Origin: Actinomortierella ambigua
Taxonomy: Eukaryota; Mortierellomycota; Mortierellomycetes; Mortierellales; Mortierellaceae
DNA length: 64,000 bases
NCBI GenBank assembly: GCA_016098155.1
Contig: JAAAJB010000127.1
Location: 1-64,000 of the forward strand
Direction of reading: 5' to 3'
Shown here: piece after piece, positions 15,060 through 27,296 of the stretch
Numbering within the stretch: the first letter of the stretch is position 1
Layout of the letters: each line of letters opens with the position of its first letter
Made by a program: the position numbers and the translations under genes
Notes under the pieces: model-generated
What the model saw: only the letters and a program-made list of their open reading frames with translations
The model's database searches: none
What the model was told of the DNA's origin: nothing

Positions 15060-17054
15060 TTACCAATCCTTACGACGAGTGCGCAAGCTCTTTTGATGAT
15101 CGATCGCGCCACCGCCCAGACCATCCATCGACGGCCTTGTTCCCTCATCCCTGGCATACTCGGCAGCATACGTCTGCGGCGGCGAGTGCGACGCCAGGTC
15201 ATTCGACGATCGACCAGGTGAGTTTCGGTTCATCTCAAAGCTACGCAGCTCTCGGCCCTTCGAGCGCGGGCTGCTAGGACCCGCTCCACCAGCTCCACCA
15301 GCCCCTCCACTGCTACGAGACATGATCGTCGGCGAAGACTGGTCCAACGACGCCGACACGGCCGTCGACGATCCATTGTTGTCCTGCTGGTACTGGCCTT
15401 GCGGCGACGACGGGCGCCCGTGCTCACTCGACTCTTGCCCAAACAGATCTCCACGACGCAACTGCTGCACTCGTGGCGAGCCTGGCATCGCTTGTGGGTC
15501 GCGGCTATGGCGCTTTGGCGATCCTGCGCTAGCGACTGCTGCTGCTGCTGCTCCTACTGCTGAGGTACCGGCCTCTGCTGGTTGTTGATCATATTGGTAA
15601 TAGTCGTCGCCAGTACCCTGCTGATATTGGTCCCATGCCTGTTGTTGCTCGTAAGATCCGTCCGTATAGCCAGCCGTGTATGCAGCTGCATTGCCATCGT
15701 TGTACATGATTTCTGGCAGCATGCCTTGGTCATAGCCTGGTCCTCCCGGTCCTCCTGCGCCAGCATGTCCTCCGCCTACTGCACCCATACGTCCTCCGAC
15801 GGTTGCCGACATGGGGCTGGCCGAGTAGGCCAGATGGTCCTCCTGGAAGATGGACGGCTTTTGAGGATAGCCGCCCTGACCGCCATGGTGCATGTTGTAT
15901 CCACCATCATAGCCATAGTGCTGTCCATACTCATCGCCAAACTCTTGGCCGTAGGGTGCCTGGTGGTTGTACTGGTGCGCGTTGTTGTTCGTCAGGCTCG
16001 CATAACCACCAGTTTGCGTATAATCATCATAGTCATCATATCCACCATGTGCTCCACCACCTCCTCCTCCTCCTGTAGCAGCAGCAGCGGCGGCTCCAGC
16101 ACCAATCGAACCAAGACCGATCGACTGGCGTGGATCAGTATGGTAGCTCTTCCGGCCAGGGCTCATGCGACTGCCAGACATGCTCTCCAACGTATCAAAG
16201 TTCAGATCGTTGTTCATCCGCTTCTGTCGACGACGATAACAGATGAACAGCACCACAGCCACTAACGCCACCACGGCCACACCGGCCACAGAGCCGACAA
16301 TAATCGGCACGTTGGAGGCGGTCGAGTTGGACGTGCCGCCATTATTGGTCGGCTGCGGCGCCTGGCTGGTAGTCCGCGTCGTCGTGGTTGGCACCGTCAC
16401 CGGTGGAGTCACTGTGTTGCTCGGTTGCTGGGTCGGGCTGATGGTTGTGGAGGTGGGGGGAGGGATTGTCGACGACGACGATGTCGACGTGCTCGTGATT
16501 GGGGGGATTGTGGTGGTGGTGGTGGTGGTTGTAGTGGTGGTGGTGGTAGTCGTGGTTGTGGTCGTAGTAGTAGTCGACGAGGATGATGACGAAGACCCGT
16601 CTTGCGGTACAACTGGCGGTAACACTGTCGCATCCTAGAGTGAGAGGGGGGTTAAGCAATTCATTCATTTTGGAGTGGCGTGTTCAGAACAGGGAAAAAA
16701 AATATATATGGGCGAAAAAAAGAGCGGACGTGGGTAAGTGAAACATTTTAGGCTTGGGATACCATGGCTACATGACGAGGAAACGGTCGGAGAGACAGGG
16801 AGGGAGCAGGTTGGTGGTGGTGAAGTGTTCACGAGGAGAAACAAACAAGGTGGAACAGACAAGAATGAGGTTCTACGAGGGGAAGGGGGGTCTCAGATAC
16901 ACTCAAAGCTTGGTGTAGTGGGCGTGTAGAGGGAGAGGGGGTGGTGGGTCTCATCTACCTGGGCGGTGACATGATTGGCAAGGAATGTGCTACCCAGAAT
17001 CATGACAGCAACGGCAGACGACCCCCGAGGGGCATTCCTGTATGAACGTTGCAT
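15060..17054 (-). CDS. Ser/Thr-rich single-pass cell-surface protein (sensor-like)
   Basis: Exons 17054-16959 and 16634-15060 (minus) join in phase 0 to 556 residues. Exon 1 is essentially a signal peptide (SSAVAVMILGSTFLANHVTA, then Gln at the splice). The mature ectodomain of about 110 residues is Ser/Thr/Pro-rich with seven Ser followed by 22 Thr (residues about 46-74), so probably heavily O-glycosylated. A transmembrane helix at about 142-165 (VPIIVGSVAGVAVVALVAVV) is followed by a basic stop (RRRQKR). The cytoplasmic tail of about 385 residues is Gly/Tyr/Gln-rich and then Ser-rich with RSKGR and SPGRSS-type sites. The architecture resembles fungal Mid2/Wsc-type cell-wall stress sensors, but no WSC domain is present and the similarity is architectural only. 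Acceptor CTCTAG, donor GTAGAT. The exon 1 ATG is the only one giving a signal peptide. Confidence 0.75.
16508..16574 (-). repeat. ACN repeat encoding a run of 22 threonines
   Basis: On the plus strand this is a GTG/GTA/GTC/GTT run. It is in frame in the surface-protein gene and codes polythreonine in the ectodomain. Confidence 0.9.
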
Positions 17055-18425
17055 GGGGGTTGTGTTGTTGTAGCTGGTGGTGGTAATGGTGTTGGTAACG
17101 GTGGAAGGAGACTGGGTGCAATTCAGTGCTCTTTGTCTGTTTTCAAAATCGTTGCTGAAAACAAGGAGCAGGGGGAAGAAGGAGGAGGGAGAAAGGGGAG
17201 AGAGGAGAAGAGAGGATCGCACTTGAGGAGGGTGCAAATGGGAATTAGTGAGAAAGAGGGGGGAGAGTAGGATTCTCAATGGAGGGAGGGTTGAAGGCCA
17301 ATGAATGTTGGGAAAGGGGAAAAGAGAAAGAAAAAGAGAGAGAAAGAAAGAAAGAGAGAGGGAGAGAGAGAGAGAGCGCGCGCGATGTGTGTGAGGGATA
17401 GAAAGAGAGAGGGCGGAGCTTGCAACGGACGGTACCCAACAAGGAGAAAAAAAAACGGCCCCTGGAACCTGTTGCATCAAATCACTGATAAAGCATGGGC
17501 GCTGATGGATAGGGAAACACAAAGATGATGGCTCTAACTGCTTCCCTGGGCACATTGTTCAACACACAGACACCTCAATCCTTGCTCACTGCACACCCAC
17601 CCCCCATGGACTCACTCACTCACTCTCCCTTTCGCCCTCCCCTCCCCTCTTCCTTCACTCAAAACCTGCCCCTCTTCTTTCGCTCGCTCCTCAGAGGAGA
17701 GAGGAACAAAGAGATCTCTTGCTGGAATCTCGACAGAAAGATTAACGACAAACACGTTCCGAGATCGTGTCCCTTGCATGAACGCCCATGGTCGACCAAA
17801 AAAAAACAAATAGATGATTATATTGATAATTCCAAGCCAGCTCACCAACAACACTCATTGTTCCGAAGGAGGACCAGAGCATGGCCTTCTTACCTGTTTT
17901 GTCAACACCAGCATCCTCCCAACAAACATAATACATTCCTCTCGGAAATCAACCAGGTCTGACGAAAAAAAAAAAATAAAAGTAAAAATAAAAATAGTGG
18001 CCATCCGGGGGCACCTGCACCCACGCCTGCTCAATTGGGTGGTGGTGCGCTCTTTCTCATGACGCTCACCAGTGCTCTCAGTCGGATGGCTGACTTTTCC
18101 TTGCTTTTTGGTTGCAGAGGTGCATTTGTGCTTCAATCTCCTCTCTCTCTCAAAAAATCTTGGCTCTGCGCTGACAGACAACAAAGAGAACGGTTTTTAT
18201 TTGCTGCTGCTGAGTAGATGCGAGTGACTTTGTGACCCTTGGCAATGCTGATTCATTTTTTTTTTTTGCTCAACGCCCAGCATATGTGCTGCCTGTGCAC
18301 ACACAACAGCCTTTGACGAGGAAAAGGAGTGGGGAAGACAGGAGAGGGGGGCCCGAGCCATCAACAGTTGTTTCCTCCTCCCTTCCCTCACCACCAAGAC
18401 CCTCCCCCCCCTCCTCTTCTCAGTA
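17055..18425. other. Intergenic, promoter of the surface-protein gene
   Basis: Lies between two minus-strand genes. About 17160-17420 is almost pure purine on the plus strand, hence CT-rich on the coding strand just upstream of the surface-protein ATG. The remainder (17430-18425) has short A/T homopolymers and nothing coding that I can support. Confidence 0.6.
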
Positions 18426-21400
18426 TCAGTCTTGATGATTTGGGCTGGCTTCGATTTGTCGTCCTGCCAGGAACATCCACCTGTGTCGCCACCACCGTGC
18501 GGCACTGGCCAAGGTTCTCCGCCAGAATGTTCTTGCCTTGAGCAGCAAGCTCGGCTTTCTAAGAGTGTCTCGTTGCTCTTGCTTCTGCTCGTGCCCCTGC
18601 TTCTGTTCGTGCCCCTGCTTCTGTTGTTGCGGGTGCCGTATTGGTTCCACGGAGGGGGTGGGAAGCAGTCGACCGGTTCCATCCGTGTGTACGACTTGAC
18701 CTGCAAGAGAAGTGCCCACAATCGGGTGTTCATCTTCTCCTATAGGCTTTTCACCTACGCCTGTCACCTTTCCTCCTCCCCGCCCCCCTTCTTTTTTTTC
18801 TTCCTCTTCTCGCCCTTCTTTGGACCCTCCGTCGACTTTGCCACTCGTAGTCACAGTCCCAGTGGGCTGCATACCTGTCGCTGCTAGTGGTGGTGCTCCG
18901 GCGGGGCTTCCCGCATGGGCTCCTGTTGCTCCAGCAGCAGCAGTGGCAGCAGAACCAGTCGTCGCTGTGGTGGACTCGGCCCTGTGGGGCGTGCCCTCAA
19001 TCCCACGTGGTGGCGGTGCTGACTGGATCGAGCTACCTTCCCACGACAACCATGGCCAGCCCCACCGAGTGCCCTCTCCAAAAGTCCCGGTCGTCCAGCG
19101 GATCAACGGTGACAGTCCTAAATCGTGGAACATCACCGTGTTGCGCAGCACCACCACCATCGCGAGCGACACCACCATCACCACCACTTGTCTCCACCAA
19201 ATCCTGGGCGACACTGGCTTCACTCTCCTCCTCCTCTCAGCACCCTCTGGCCCGAGTATCGATGGTGCCTGGCGCTGTACGCCGTGTTCACCCATGCGTG
19301 ACTCTTCTTCTTCTTTTTCTCCAACGACATCTTGCAGGGTGGAATGGCCGTACTGTTGCTGTTGCTCATGGTAGTGGTGGTGGTGGTGAAGAGTCCCCTG
19401 AGGGTGGCGTTGGTGAGACTGAAACAGGGCTCCACGACTGGGCATCTGAGTCCCTGGCGGAGGTTGTTGAGGGTCGTGGGCATGCATCATCACCATTGGA
19501 GGAGGAGAGTGCACTGCTGCGTGTGTTGTAGTTGTTGCAGATGCTGCAGGACCCGCATCCGAGATCTGGGTTGTCGACTGCTGATGGTCCATTGAGCCAC
19601 TATTTCCTGCCGATGGTAATACTCCCTCGGTGACAGTTGGTACCAACACCAGAGGAATCTGGAGCTCAGGTTGCCCGCTCGACATAAAGGCGCCATAGAG
19701 TATAGCCCTTGTCGTCGTCGTTGTTGTCGTTGTCGAGGTCGCCTTCCTCGTTGCCGTTGTCACCAAAGGAACAGTTTGTGGAGAGGACAATGGCTTCTTT
19801 CCCAGCATTGGCTGATCCAAAGCAAAAGAGGATGACGACGGCGATGATAGAGTTCGAAACTCTCCGATCGGCTCGCCATAGACCAAATTGGGTGGCAGTT
19901 GGGCCAATTGAGCTGAAACAAGATATTCACCCACTGGCAGATCAAACCTTGGGATCACGACCTGGAGTGACTCCAAATCATGTTTATCGTGCTCCTGATT
20001 ACCCCTCTCGTGCGCAGCCGCCGCGGGAATGAACCTCGGCATGAACCCATACGAAAACTCAATCTCATAGTTGTCAGACGCCATCGTCGGAGTGCTTCCG
20101 TCTTCTTCGCCGGTCTGCCCTCCAACCCCTCCCTGATGGTGCAAACGGCTGTGTAGAGGTAATGGGACGAGAACCAGCCTTTCGCCTCGTCGCCGGCGGT
20201 CGTGGCGGTCAGTCGTGCCCATCGCCTCCATCGTCCGCATGCAGGTCGTGCCATTGACGCGGACGCTCCACAGCTCGGCCTCTTCCAGCCCGGACACCTG
20301 CAAGAACCCGGCATCCTGACCCACCACGACATCTTGGAGCCGAACACGAACATAGGCTGGCTTGTAAAGCTCGCTCAGGCCAAGATCGACGTGCACACGC
20401 TCAATCCGCTCAATACGGCCAATCGATCGATACGGCCTCACCTGCACATAGAGTGCCGGTGGCGATAATGATGATGTTGTTGTTGTTTTTGCTGCTGCAC
20501 CCGGTCGATGGTCCACACCCGGGTATTGATACTGAAGAACAGCCCCTTCAAGGGCCTCTGCATCTGGATCTATCCATGGCCATTCCTCCAAGGGAATGGA
20601 CCGTAGCCGTGAATGCATCGATCCCAAAGGCTGCCGCGACGACGGAGCAGGAGAGGGCTGTACAAATAAGCCCTCGCCAGTCGTAATTCGTATCCGGCCA
20701 TCATCTTCTCGAGCGCCGCCCAAAAACTCAATCCTCGGGATCATCAATAAAGCATCACTGTTAATGTCGTCATCATCGTTGCCATCCCATGAGGCCTGTT
20801 TCAACGGTGGTGGGAGCGGCGGTGGATCTGCTCGTAGCACGACGCGGAGATCCGTCTGTGCTTCCGTGCCAGAGAAGAGATTAATCCGGATGGTCGGACT
20901 GTTGATGCTGCTGCTGCTGCTCAAGTTGCCTTCTCGCATGGCTGATCCTCGACGAAGAATCTCCCAGTCCTGCACGGCCTTGCCCGTGATCTGCAGTATC
21001 TGCTGGCATAGCCATTGGTCACTACCCATCAGAATCCCCTCGGTGGACACGGGCAGCCCGTGAATGCGCATGTCGACAAACGGTGGCTTCCACCCGAGCT
21101 TACGGATGTGTAGTGAACAGTTGCTTTCTAAGACAAGACCGACCCGCTGTCCACCCGCTACTGTTTCTGCTGAAGCACCGTGTACCAGTCCTTCGATATC
21201 TTCCTCCTCGTCATCATCATCGCTGCTGATCAAAAGCTGTACGTCCTCCTCGGGGTTTTGGCTCCTTTTTGGTCCCAACAGCAAACTGGTCTTACGGATA
21301 GATGAACCCCCTTCCATCGCTGTTGCCCGCGTCGCCGCCTTTGTAAGATGAACATGCACTTCCTGTCGGACACTTGTCACAAACTGACACGCATGCTTTG

Positions 21401-23400
21401 GCATCCACGAAATGTGCAAAGTGGAACTTGGGTGGAAGCATCCAATCACCTGGTTTTGGTCGTCAAGAGAGGTTGGATCCTGTTCATTCTTATTGGTGGG
21501 CTGCTGCGGGTGGTGGTGGTGGTCCTCATCCTCCTGCTCCTCCCCCCTCGCTCCTTCTTGACGGCGTGGTGGCGATTTGGTCGTCTCGTTGTCGTCGATC
21601 GACTCGAGAAGTTTCTCCACGACCTGACCCCGCGCGACCAACTCTTGGGCCTCCATCCAAAACTGTGCGTCCTCATCCGAATCCGGGTCGAGATAGGCCT
21701 CGTCCAGAGATACGACCGACGGGTGGAGTTTGAATTCGACCGGCACATGCTTCACACCCTTTGCTGACTCGTCCACTACCCGCCCATCATCGTCGTCGTC
21801 GTCGTCGTCGTCCTCTTCCTCCTCCTCCTGCAATGGCATGGCGAATTCCTTTAGTTCCTCTCTGTCATCACTGATACCGTTGCTGCTAATGGCTGTAGGC
21901 CATGGGCCGACTTTAAAGACGAGAAAATTGCTCCTGCATTTCGGAATCAGAGACAGATGTACTCGTTGGGGTGCTTCAGGGGCTTCTTCAGGAGATGGTG
22001 GCACAAAACGAATACGGAACGACAATTTAAGCACATAATCGCCTGCTCTGTTGGTGACGAAGCACAAGGCGTTGGACATGGCAGCGACATGCATTTCTGT
22101 GGGGGCTAGGCTCCCTGAAGACTGTGCGGAAGATAGGGATTGTCGCCTGGAGCTCGTTTTACTGTGATAATCAGACAACACAGATGAATGGACTGGTTTA
22201 TCTGTCAACCCTTGAAACGCGTAGGGAGGGGGCGGGAGAGGGAAGGGATGGTGGGAGAGTGTGTGGAGAAAGACGAGGGTGAGTTTAAACAAGAATCGGG
22301 TCAGCCTCGCAAGAGGAATTTTATTCATTACAATGCGGGTTTACCTGATGCAGCCATGAAATGCCCAGAAGCCTCAGGATCAACTGGTTTCAAGTGTTGA
22401 TCCAATAGTTCCCAGTGCTGGAGAATCGTAGACGATGGCAACAGTGGGCAACGAGTGAGCTGATGCTCAAAAACGTGAAGCTATGTACGTTTTCATCAAT
22501 GAAACGACGTGATAAGAAGACGACGTGGTCAGGAGAACACTCAAGGTAGCGGCTTCGCACTGGAAAAGAAAAAATCACCAAAAAAAATTAAAGTCAATCA
22601 CCTACTTTGACGAACATTTCAAAGTCTGCTGCGTCCCGAGAGGGAGCAATCTTGCCAACAAGCTTCAACTGCTTGCCATAGAACCCTTGCCCCGTCTGCG
22701 AAGAGTTGGTCGCCACTGACTCGGCAAGACTGGAGAGGGCCAACAGTTTAGACTGCTGGACCGCAAGCTCTTTCTCCTTGGCGAGAAGCGCATCGTTATC
22801 CCATATCCACGAAGAAGACAACGACGAAGGTCCCGGCGCACTGAGGTGAGAATGACCCGGCAGTGCGAATGTGGACGATGCAGAGTGCGAGGATGATGAT
22901 GAAATGCTCTTGCCATGACGAGAGGAGCGTCGTCGAGGTTCAGGAGGTGTCGTGGCAGGGTGTTGCTGGTTTCGGGCGAAGAGACCTTTGGCCCTTGTAC
23001 TGTATTTATGCGAGTAGTCGCCTGAAGCATAAGACTGAGCACTGCCAAGGATGTTCTCCTCCGTCGTAGGCGATGTTGTAGGCAGAGTCGACGAACGATG
23101 GTCGACCGTCAGTCTCCTAGGCGATGCGTTTGTCGACGAACCACCCTTTGAATACCATGATGACTGCTGGTCCGTTTGATGTTGCGGACCTTGACTGCTG
23201 CTACTATTGTCCGTCTCCTCACCTAGGTCGCTCTCCTGCAGACGCTGGTGGTAGACCTCCCGCGTGTGGTCACCATTGGCTCGATCCAGGTGCGAACCAT
23301 AGAGTTTGGATTGGTGGCAATGCTCCTCACGGTTCTCGGGTGTGGAAGAGGAGTCGACGTTGAGCGTGGCGGGGTCGTTTCGTGGGTTGGAGCTAAGCAT
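18426..23400 (-). CDS. Unrecognised large membrane protein, 1571 residues, 3 exons
   Basis: Exons 23400-22606, 22480-22345 and 22210-18426 (minus) join in phase (0, then 1). The 136-nt middle exon was found by frame: acceptor ACATAG, donor GTAAAC, encoding LHVFEHQLTRCPLLPSS and ILQHWELLDQHLKP. I do not recognise the family. Residues 1-220 are Ser-rich and disordered. About 220-330 contains a charged helix (LLAKEKELAVQQSKLLALSS). The central part (about 350-1200) has acidic runs (EEEEEDDDD..., SSDDDDEEED) alternating with beta-rich blocks (YVLKLSFRIRFVPP, RVGLVLESNCSLHIRKLGW, PAYVRVRLQDVVVGQD, NYEIEFSYGFMPRFIP). A single hydrophobic helix (VVVMVVSLAMVVVL) at about 1316-1338 is followed by about 230 residues with three HEQKQG-like repeats and a basic end. 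There is no N-terminal signal, so the large domain is probably cytosolic. An upstream acceptor (TTCACAG at about 23426) suggests a 5' UTR intron, so the start could move. Confidence 0.75.
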
Positions 23401-23675
23401 CGTGCATGGAGGCAAGACGGCAGCCTGTGAATGGAGGTGACACAGGTGGAGAAAAAATTGATCTCTCCAACTTCGACAGAGGAAAATGGGGTGATTAAGA
23501 TGAAAGGAAAAAAAAAGGGAGCAGATGTGAATCAAGGTAATGTGAGCCCCTTTTCCTTCTAAGAGCATGGCATGTTTGTTGCATGCTCAAGGCCCAGCTG
23601 AAAACAAGGCTGAACTATATCCGACAACAAACACACATACACACACACGCCTGATAGGAATGTTGTAATTCTGAG

Positions 23676-25475
23676 CTATGTGGACTCGTCTTCTACCTCT
23701 TCGCTCTTCTCCTTCTTCTTCCCCATGGCTCCCAGGTTTATCGTGTCAAGGCCGTAGACTCCATCTGGAAAGAGCTTAGCGTACACCTCAAGCAACTTGG
23801 AATAAGCCTCAATAAACTCCTCAAACGCCATGTCGCCCAGTCCCAGTAGCTCGCGGTACTCAAAGATCACTCTCAGCTGTTCTTTCTCCTGGGGACTCAT
23901 GGCTGTCTGCTTATCATGGCTTGCCTTGACCTCCTCTGCATTTCCTGAAGTGTCTTTGTTCTCCTTTGGCGGGTTGGGCTGCACATTGTCATTTTTTACG
24001 TCCAGCGCAAGAGTCTTGACAGGCGGGCCACGAGGAGGCTGGGGCAACTCGGGTGGAGGCGCAAGTTGAGTGTGAGCATGGTCTTCCTCGACAGCAGCGC
24101 TATCGGGGGCCGATCCACCAATGCTCTTGTGTAGGAGGTAGTGCCGATGCTGCTCGTCCGAGATCACTGGACGGCACTCCACCACGGCTGCTTCGGGCTG
24201 AGGAACGGGTACAAAAGCTGGCTCCTTGCAGAGTCGCGGCGAGCTGATGACAATCGTGTAAACGCACGTAGCCGGCTCGTTCACCATTGTGATTTCGTCC
24301 TTGAGCAATCCCGGATCGCATTGGTACTACAGAGGCGAGGATGTGGGCGGCGGTTTTCAATTGTCACGTTAGCGGATTCACGCACCAAACAACCAAAAGC
24401 ATCCGTCGCACCAACCAATGCGAGATTGATAAAGTAACATACGTGAATGGTGGCCTTTCGTGGCTTCTTGGTCAGATCGCAAGTGGTTCCGCCGGACCAC
24501 TCCTGTACAAGCTGTTTGCGATCGTAACCCTCCTTAATGCTCGTGCGCGAGCTAGTTGACAACTTTGATGGTTTCTGGAGGCTCTTTTGGGCGGCGTTAG
24601 CAGGCGAGTCAGCAGACTCTTCAGCATTGGACTTGAAGCGTGCAAGAGTATATGTATCCCCAAGCTTGACGACTTTCTTGCCGTCTTGCGCAAGGTGATA
24701 CTGTTCGATCCTGTCTTTGTAACAAAACTGGTAGGTCCAATAGTTCCTCTGGATGGTCTATTCGATGCAAAAGGTGAAGAGAAAGAGTCAGTTGTGTTTG
24801 TAGCCTGAAAATTTTGAGATTGCACTTTGGTACATCACGATGTACCGAGTCCGAGGCACTTACCAGAAAAACACAGGCATCCTTTGTTGCATAAAGGAGC
24901 TCCAGTCCCTGCTGGATAAGCCGCGACTCTTCCTTCTCGAGTTCAGCAGTTGAAAGCTTGACAGGTTCCGGGGCTTTTGTCTCCTCTGGTGGCTCAGGGA
25001 TGTCGCACGCCCAGCGTTGACCATCTGACGAAGTCATAATCATTCTCGAGCCCTTTGGCCATGGATTGTTCTCCTGTGTCTGCTCATTCGGTGTTTCTCC
25101 TTCGATACTCTTTTGCTTTGACTGGGGCTATATGAGTCGCAAATAAAGAAAGAACGAATAAATGGGGTCGGATGGTCAGATACACTGACTGGTAACCTAA
25201 AAGCTCCTTGCGTCTCAGGACCCATGAATATTCAAAAGCTCAAGGAGAAGGAGTACCTTTGCACGAGGCTTGCCATGGTGGTCGTTGCCAAAGCGTAGGA
25301 CATTTGGGTGAACCGAAGACTGGGGGACAGGGTCACGCACAAAGTGGAGCTGGTATTGTGGGTGAGAGAGAATGTCGTTGTATACAAAGCTCGATGACAG
25401 CGCTGACGCAGTCGAGTCGAGAGCAATGAGAGATACAAATAGCGCTGCTGTGCTCGCTGAGAGAAGGCGCCTCAT
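23676..25475 (-). CDS. YOS9: OS-9/Yos9-type ERAD lectin (MRH domain), 4 exons
   Basis: Exons 25475-25257, 25127-24864, 24757-24443 and 24326-23676 (minus), all phase 0, give 482 residues. The first 25 residues are a signal peptide (MRRLLSASTAALFVSLIALD). The N-terminal block FVYNDILSHPQYQLHF is typical of OS-9 proteins. The mannose-6-phosphate-receptor-homology domain (about 155-300) shows NYWTYQFCYKDRIEQYH, a short CDLTKKPRKATIHYQCDPG block and VNEPATCVYTIVISSPRLC, which keep the paired cysteines and the Glu and Tyr used for glycan binding. OS-9/Yos9 binds trimmed N-glycans on misfolded ER proteins and delivers them to the Hrd1 ubiquitin ligase. The C-terminal half is Pro/Glu/Lys-rich and ends KSEEVEDEST with no HDEL or KDEL, unlike yeast Yos9. 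Donors GTACTC, GTAAGT, GTATGT; acceptors CATATAG, CGAATAG, CTGTAG. Confidence 0.92.
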
Positions 25476-26057
25476 GCTTGTGATGCGTTGAATGAGATGA
25501 CAGACAGGACAGGGTCCTCATGGAGATGATGCATTCTTCAGGCGAGACGCGAGAAGCAAGTCACAAAAATTCGAGGTGGGCGCAGGCTCTCAGTGTTGGT
25601 TTCGCTCAACGATTCCAGCCAAGAAACCCCTCTGGACCCTATGCAGCAGCTCACCAGAGACCACCAAACAACAAAAAGCCTTTGCACTCAAGTCAAGGAT
25701 CAAGGCAGCCTCTGCAAGGCGCCGCAAAGACAAGAAAGCTTGTAAAACATTTTGTCACATCTAGGGCAGCTCGATACAAATGCCTGGTCCGGCCCGATCG
25801 CACATCGGATTTGCACAGAACACGACCATCGCGACCATCCAGGAGCTGGCAAACCTTCGTACCCGCTTTGTGAGCCGCACCAGTGGGTACCACGAGCGCG
25901 AGCCAGATTTTGATGGATTGTCGGCCGGAAGCTGAAAAAAAAAAAAAAAAAAAAAAAAAACAGACAAAGCGCGCTCAGGGACAATCAGCCTTACAGCCTG
26001 CTGTCTTCGTTCCTGTTGAGAGGGATAATTGCCGCCAGTGGTCGGACTCTGCATCTC

Positions 26058-27049
26058 TCAACAAGCGGTCTCCCTGAAGAAGACTCGCGAGACCGTCTGC
26101 ATGGTGCGCACAACAAAAAGATTGACATCAGCGCCATCGATCTTGGCAAAGCCTTCGTGGTGAGATTTGCATGTCGCCGGCACGATCGGTGAGACCTTTT
26201 GTACATCATCAAAGTCGACACAAAGGCCATCGAACAAGGTTTGTGGAGACTTGGAATCGGTCAAGCACAACGCCACCAATACGCAACAGAACGGCACTGA
26301 CCACATGGGAGTTTACATCCAATACAGCGCATTTCACAACAGGCACGCTCGAACGAATACGGCGTCGTGAATTTGATATGTTGATCAACCACATGCTGAC
26401 AGTCGCGGGTCACTCACACCTCGGGGCACCCTGATCGGCGAGGGATCGTTTTGGTTGGCACGGGCGGATTCTCACCAACATCGAAAGGGCGCGAAAGATC
26501 TATATGGGTCCTTTATCTGGCATTTCATCCCTAGAGTTTGCGTTTTTACATTTTTTGAGGCGAGGGGTCCAGCATCGGTTCACGGTCTTGTATACAGTGT
26601 CGTTGATGCAGACAAGTACTATATCTCTCGTCAGTGCCTTTGGTGCAAGCGCCGCAGGACGAACAAGGCAGATTTCGTGGGATGCATCGGCATGCTGAGG
26701 GCACATTGCACTCGGCGCGGGACTCGGCTCCATAGTGATTTGCTTGCTGCAAACAACACCATCGAGGCACAACGCGCTCATGTGGCATATTTGTCACAGC
26801 CCAAGTATCTGTTGTCAATTGCGCCGAACGGCCGTTTTGTTTGGAGTCCCTGGTTTGGAGTCGAGTTACCGCCCAAGGTGAATCTTGACTCGATCATCGA
26901 CATAGTCGTTCGGCAGTCTCAGGTACCCTTCCAGCTTCATTCTCCAGGTGAACGTGTCCAATACCTTTTTAATTTTTTCGGCTACAGGCTTCACTTCCTC
27001 ATCCAGGTCGTCCCCCAGCCTTCAGCGCTCGCCTGGAGTGAGAAGCTTA
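26058..27049 (-). pseudogene. Decayed coding relic, family not recognised
   Basis: Read on the minus strand, several fragments look protein-like but are split by stops and frame changes. 27021-26866 gives a charged stretch including EEVKPVAEKIKKVLDTFTWR and LRLPNDYVDDRVKIHLGR before a stop. About 26781-26500 gives CSKQITMEPSPAPS and DIVLVCINDTVYKTVNRCW. 26394-26209 gives SAVLLRIGGVVLDRFQVSTN. 26306-26058 gives LFDGLCVDFDDVQKV. Such order with repeated frame loss fits an old pseudogene or mobile-element gene. A 199-codon plus-strand frame (26455-27054) overlaps it, and I cannot exclude that this strand is the real one. No function is proposed. Confidence 0.35.
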
Positions 27050-27296
27050 TGTAACAATAACAAGCTTGCGCTATCAACATTGTGAAGTCCATCGGTTCCC
27101 TCGTTGAGTCAGGCGAGTTCACACAAAGAAAGTGGGCCTAATGGTTCGAATTTGGATGGGGTTGAGTGAGTGGTATGTGTAGAAAAATTATATAAAATTA
27201 TTTAACTTTCTCTTTTGTTATATATTTTTATCTCCCACCAAGGCACAGATGTTGATGGATTGTTGAGGCTACCACAAGAGCAGAATCAACAAAGGT

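Noticed and set aside
15582..16265. 227-codon plus-strand frame
   Set aside because: Antisense shadow of the surface-protein tail; hydrophobic only through codon bias.
22390..22581. 63-codon minus-strand frame between exons of the large membrane protein
   Set aside because: It does not keep phase with either neighbour; the overlapping 136-nt exon in another frame does.
26455..27054. 199-codon plus-strand frame considered as an intact gene
   Set aside because: No recognisable domain, no start context, and the opposite strand reads more like decayed coding sequence; kept only as uncertainty within the relic region.
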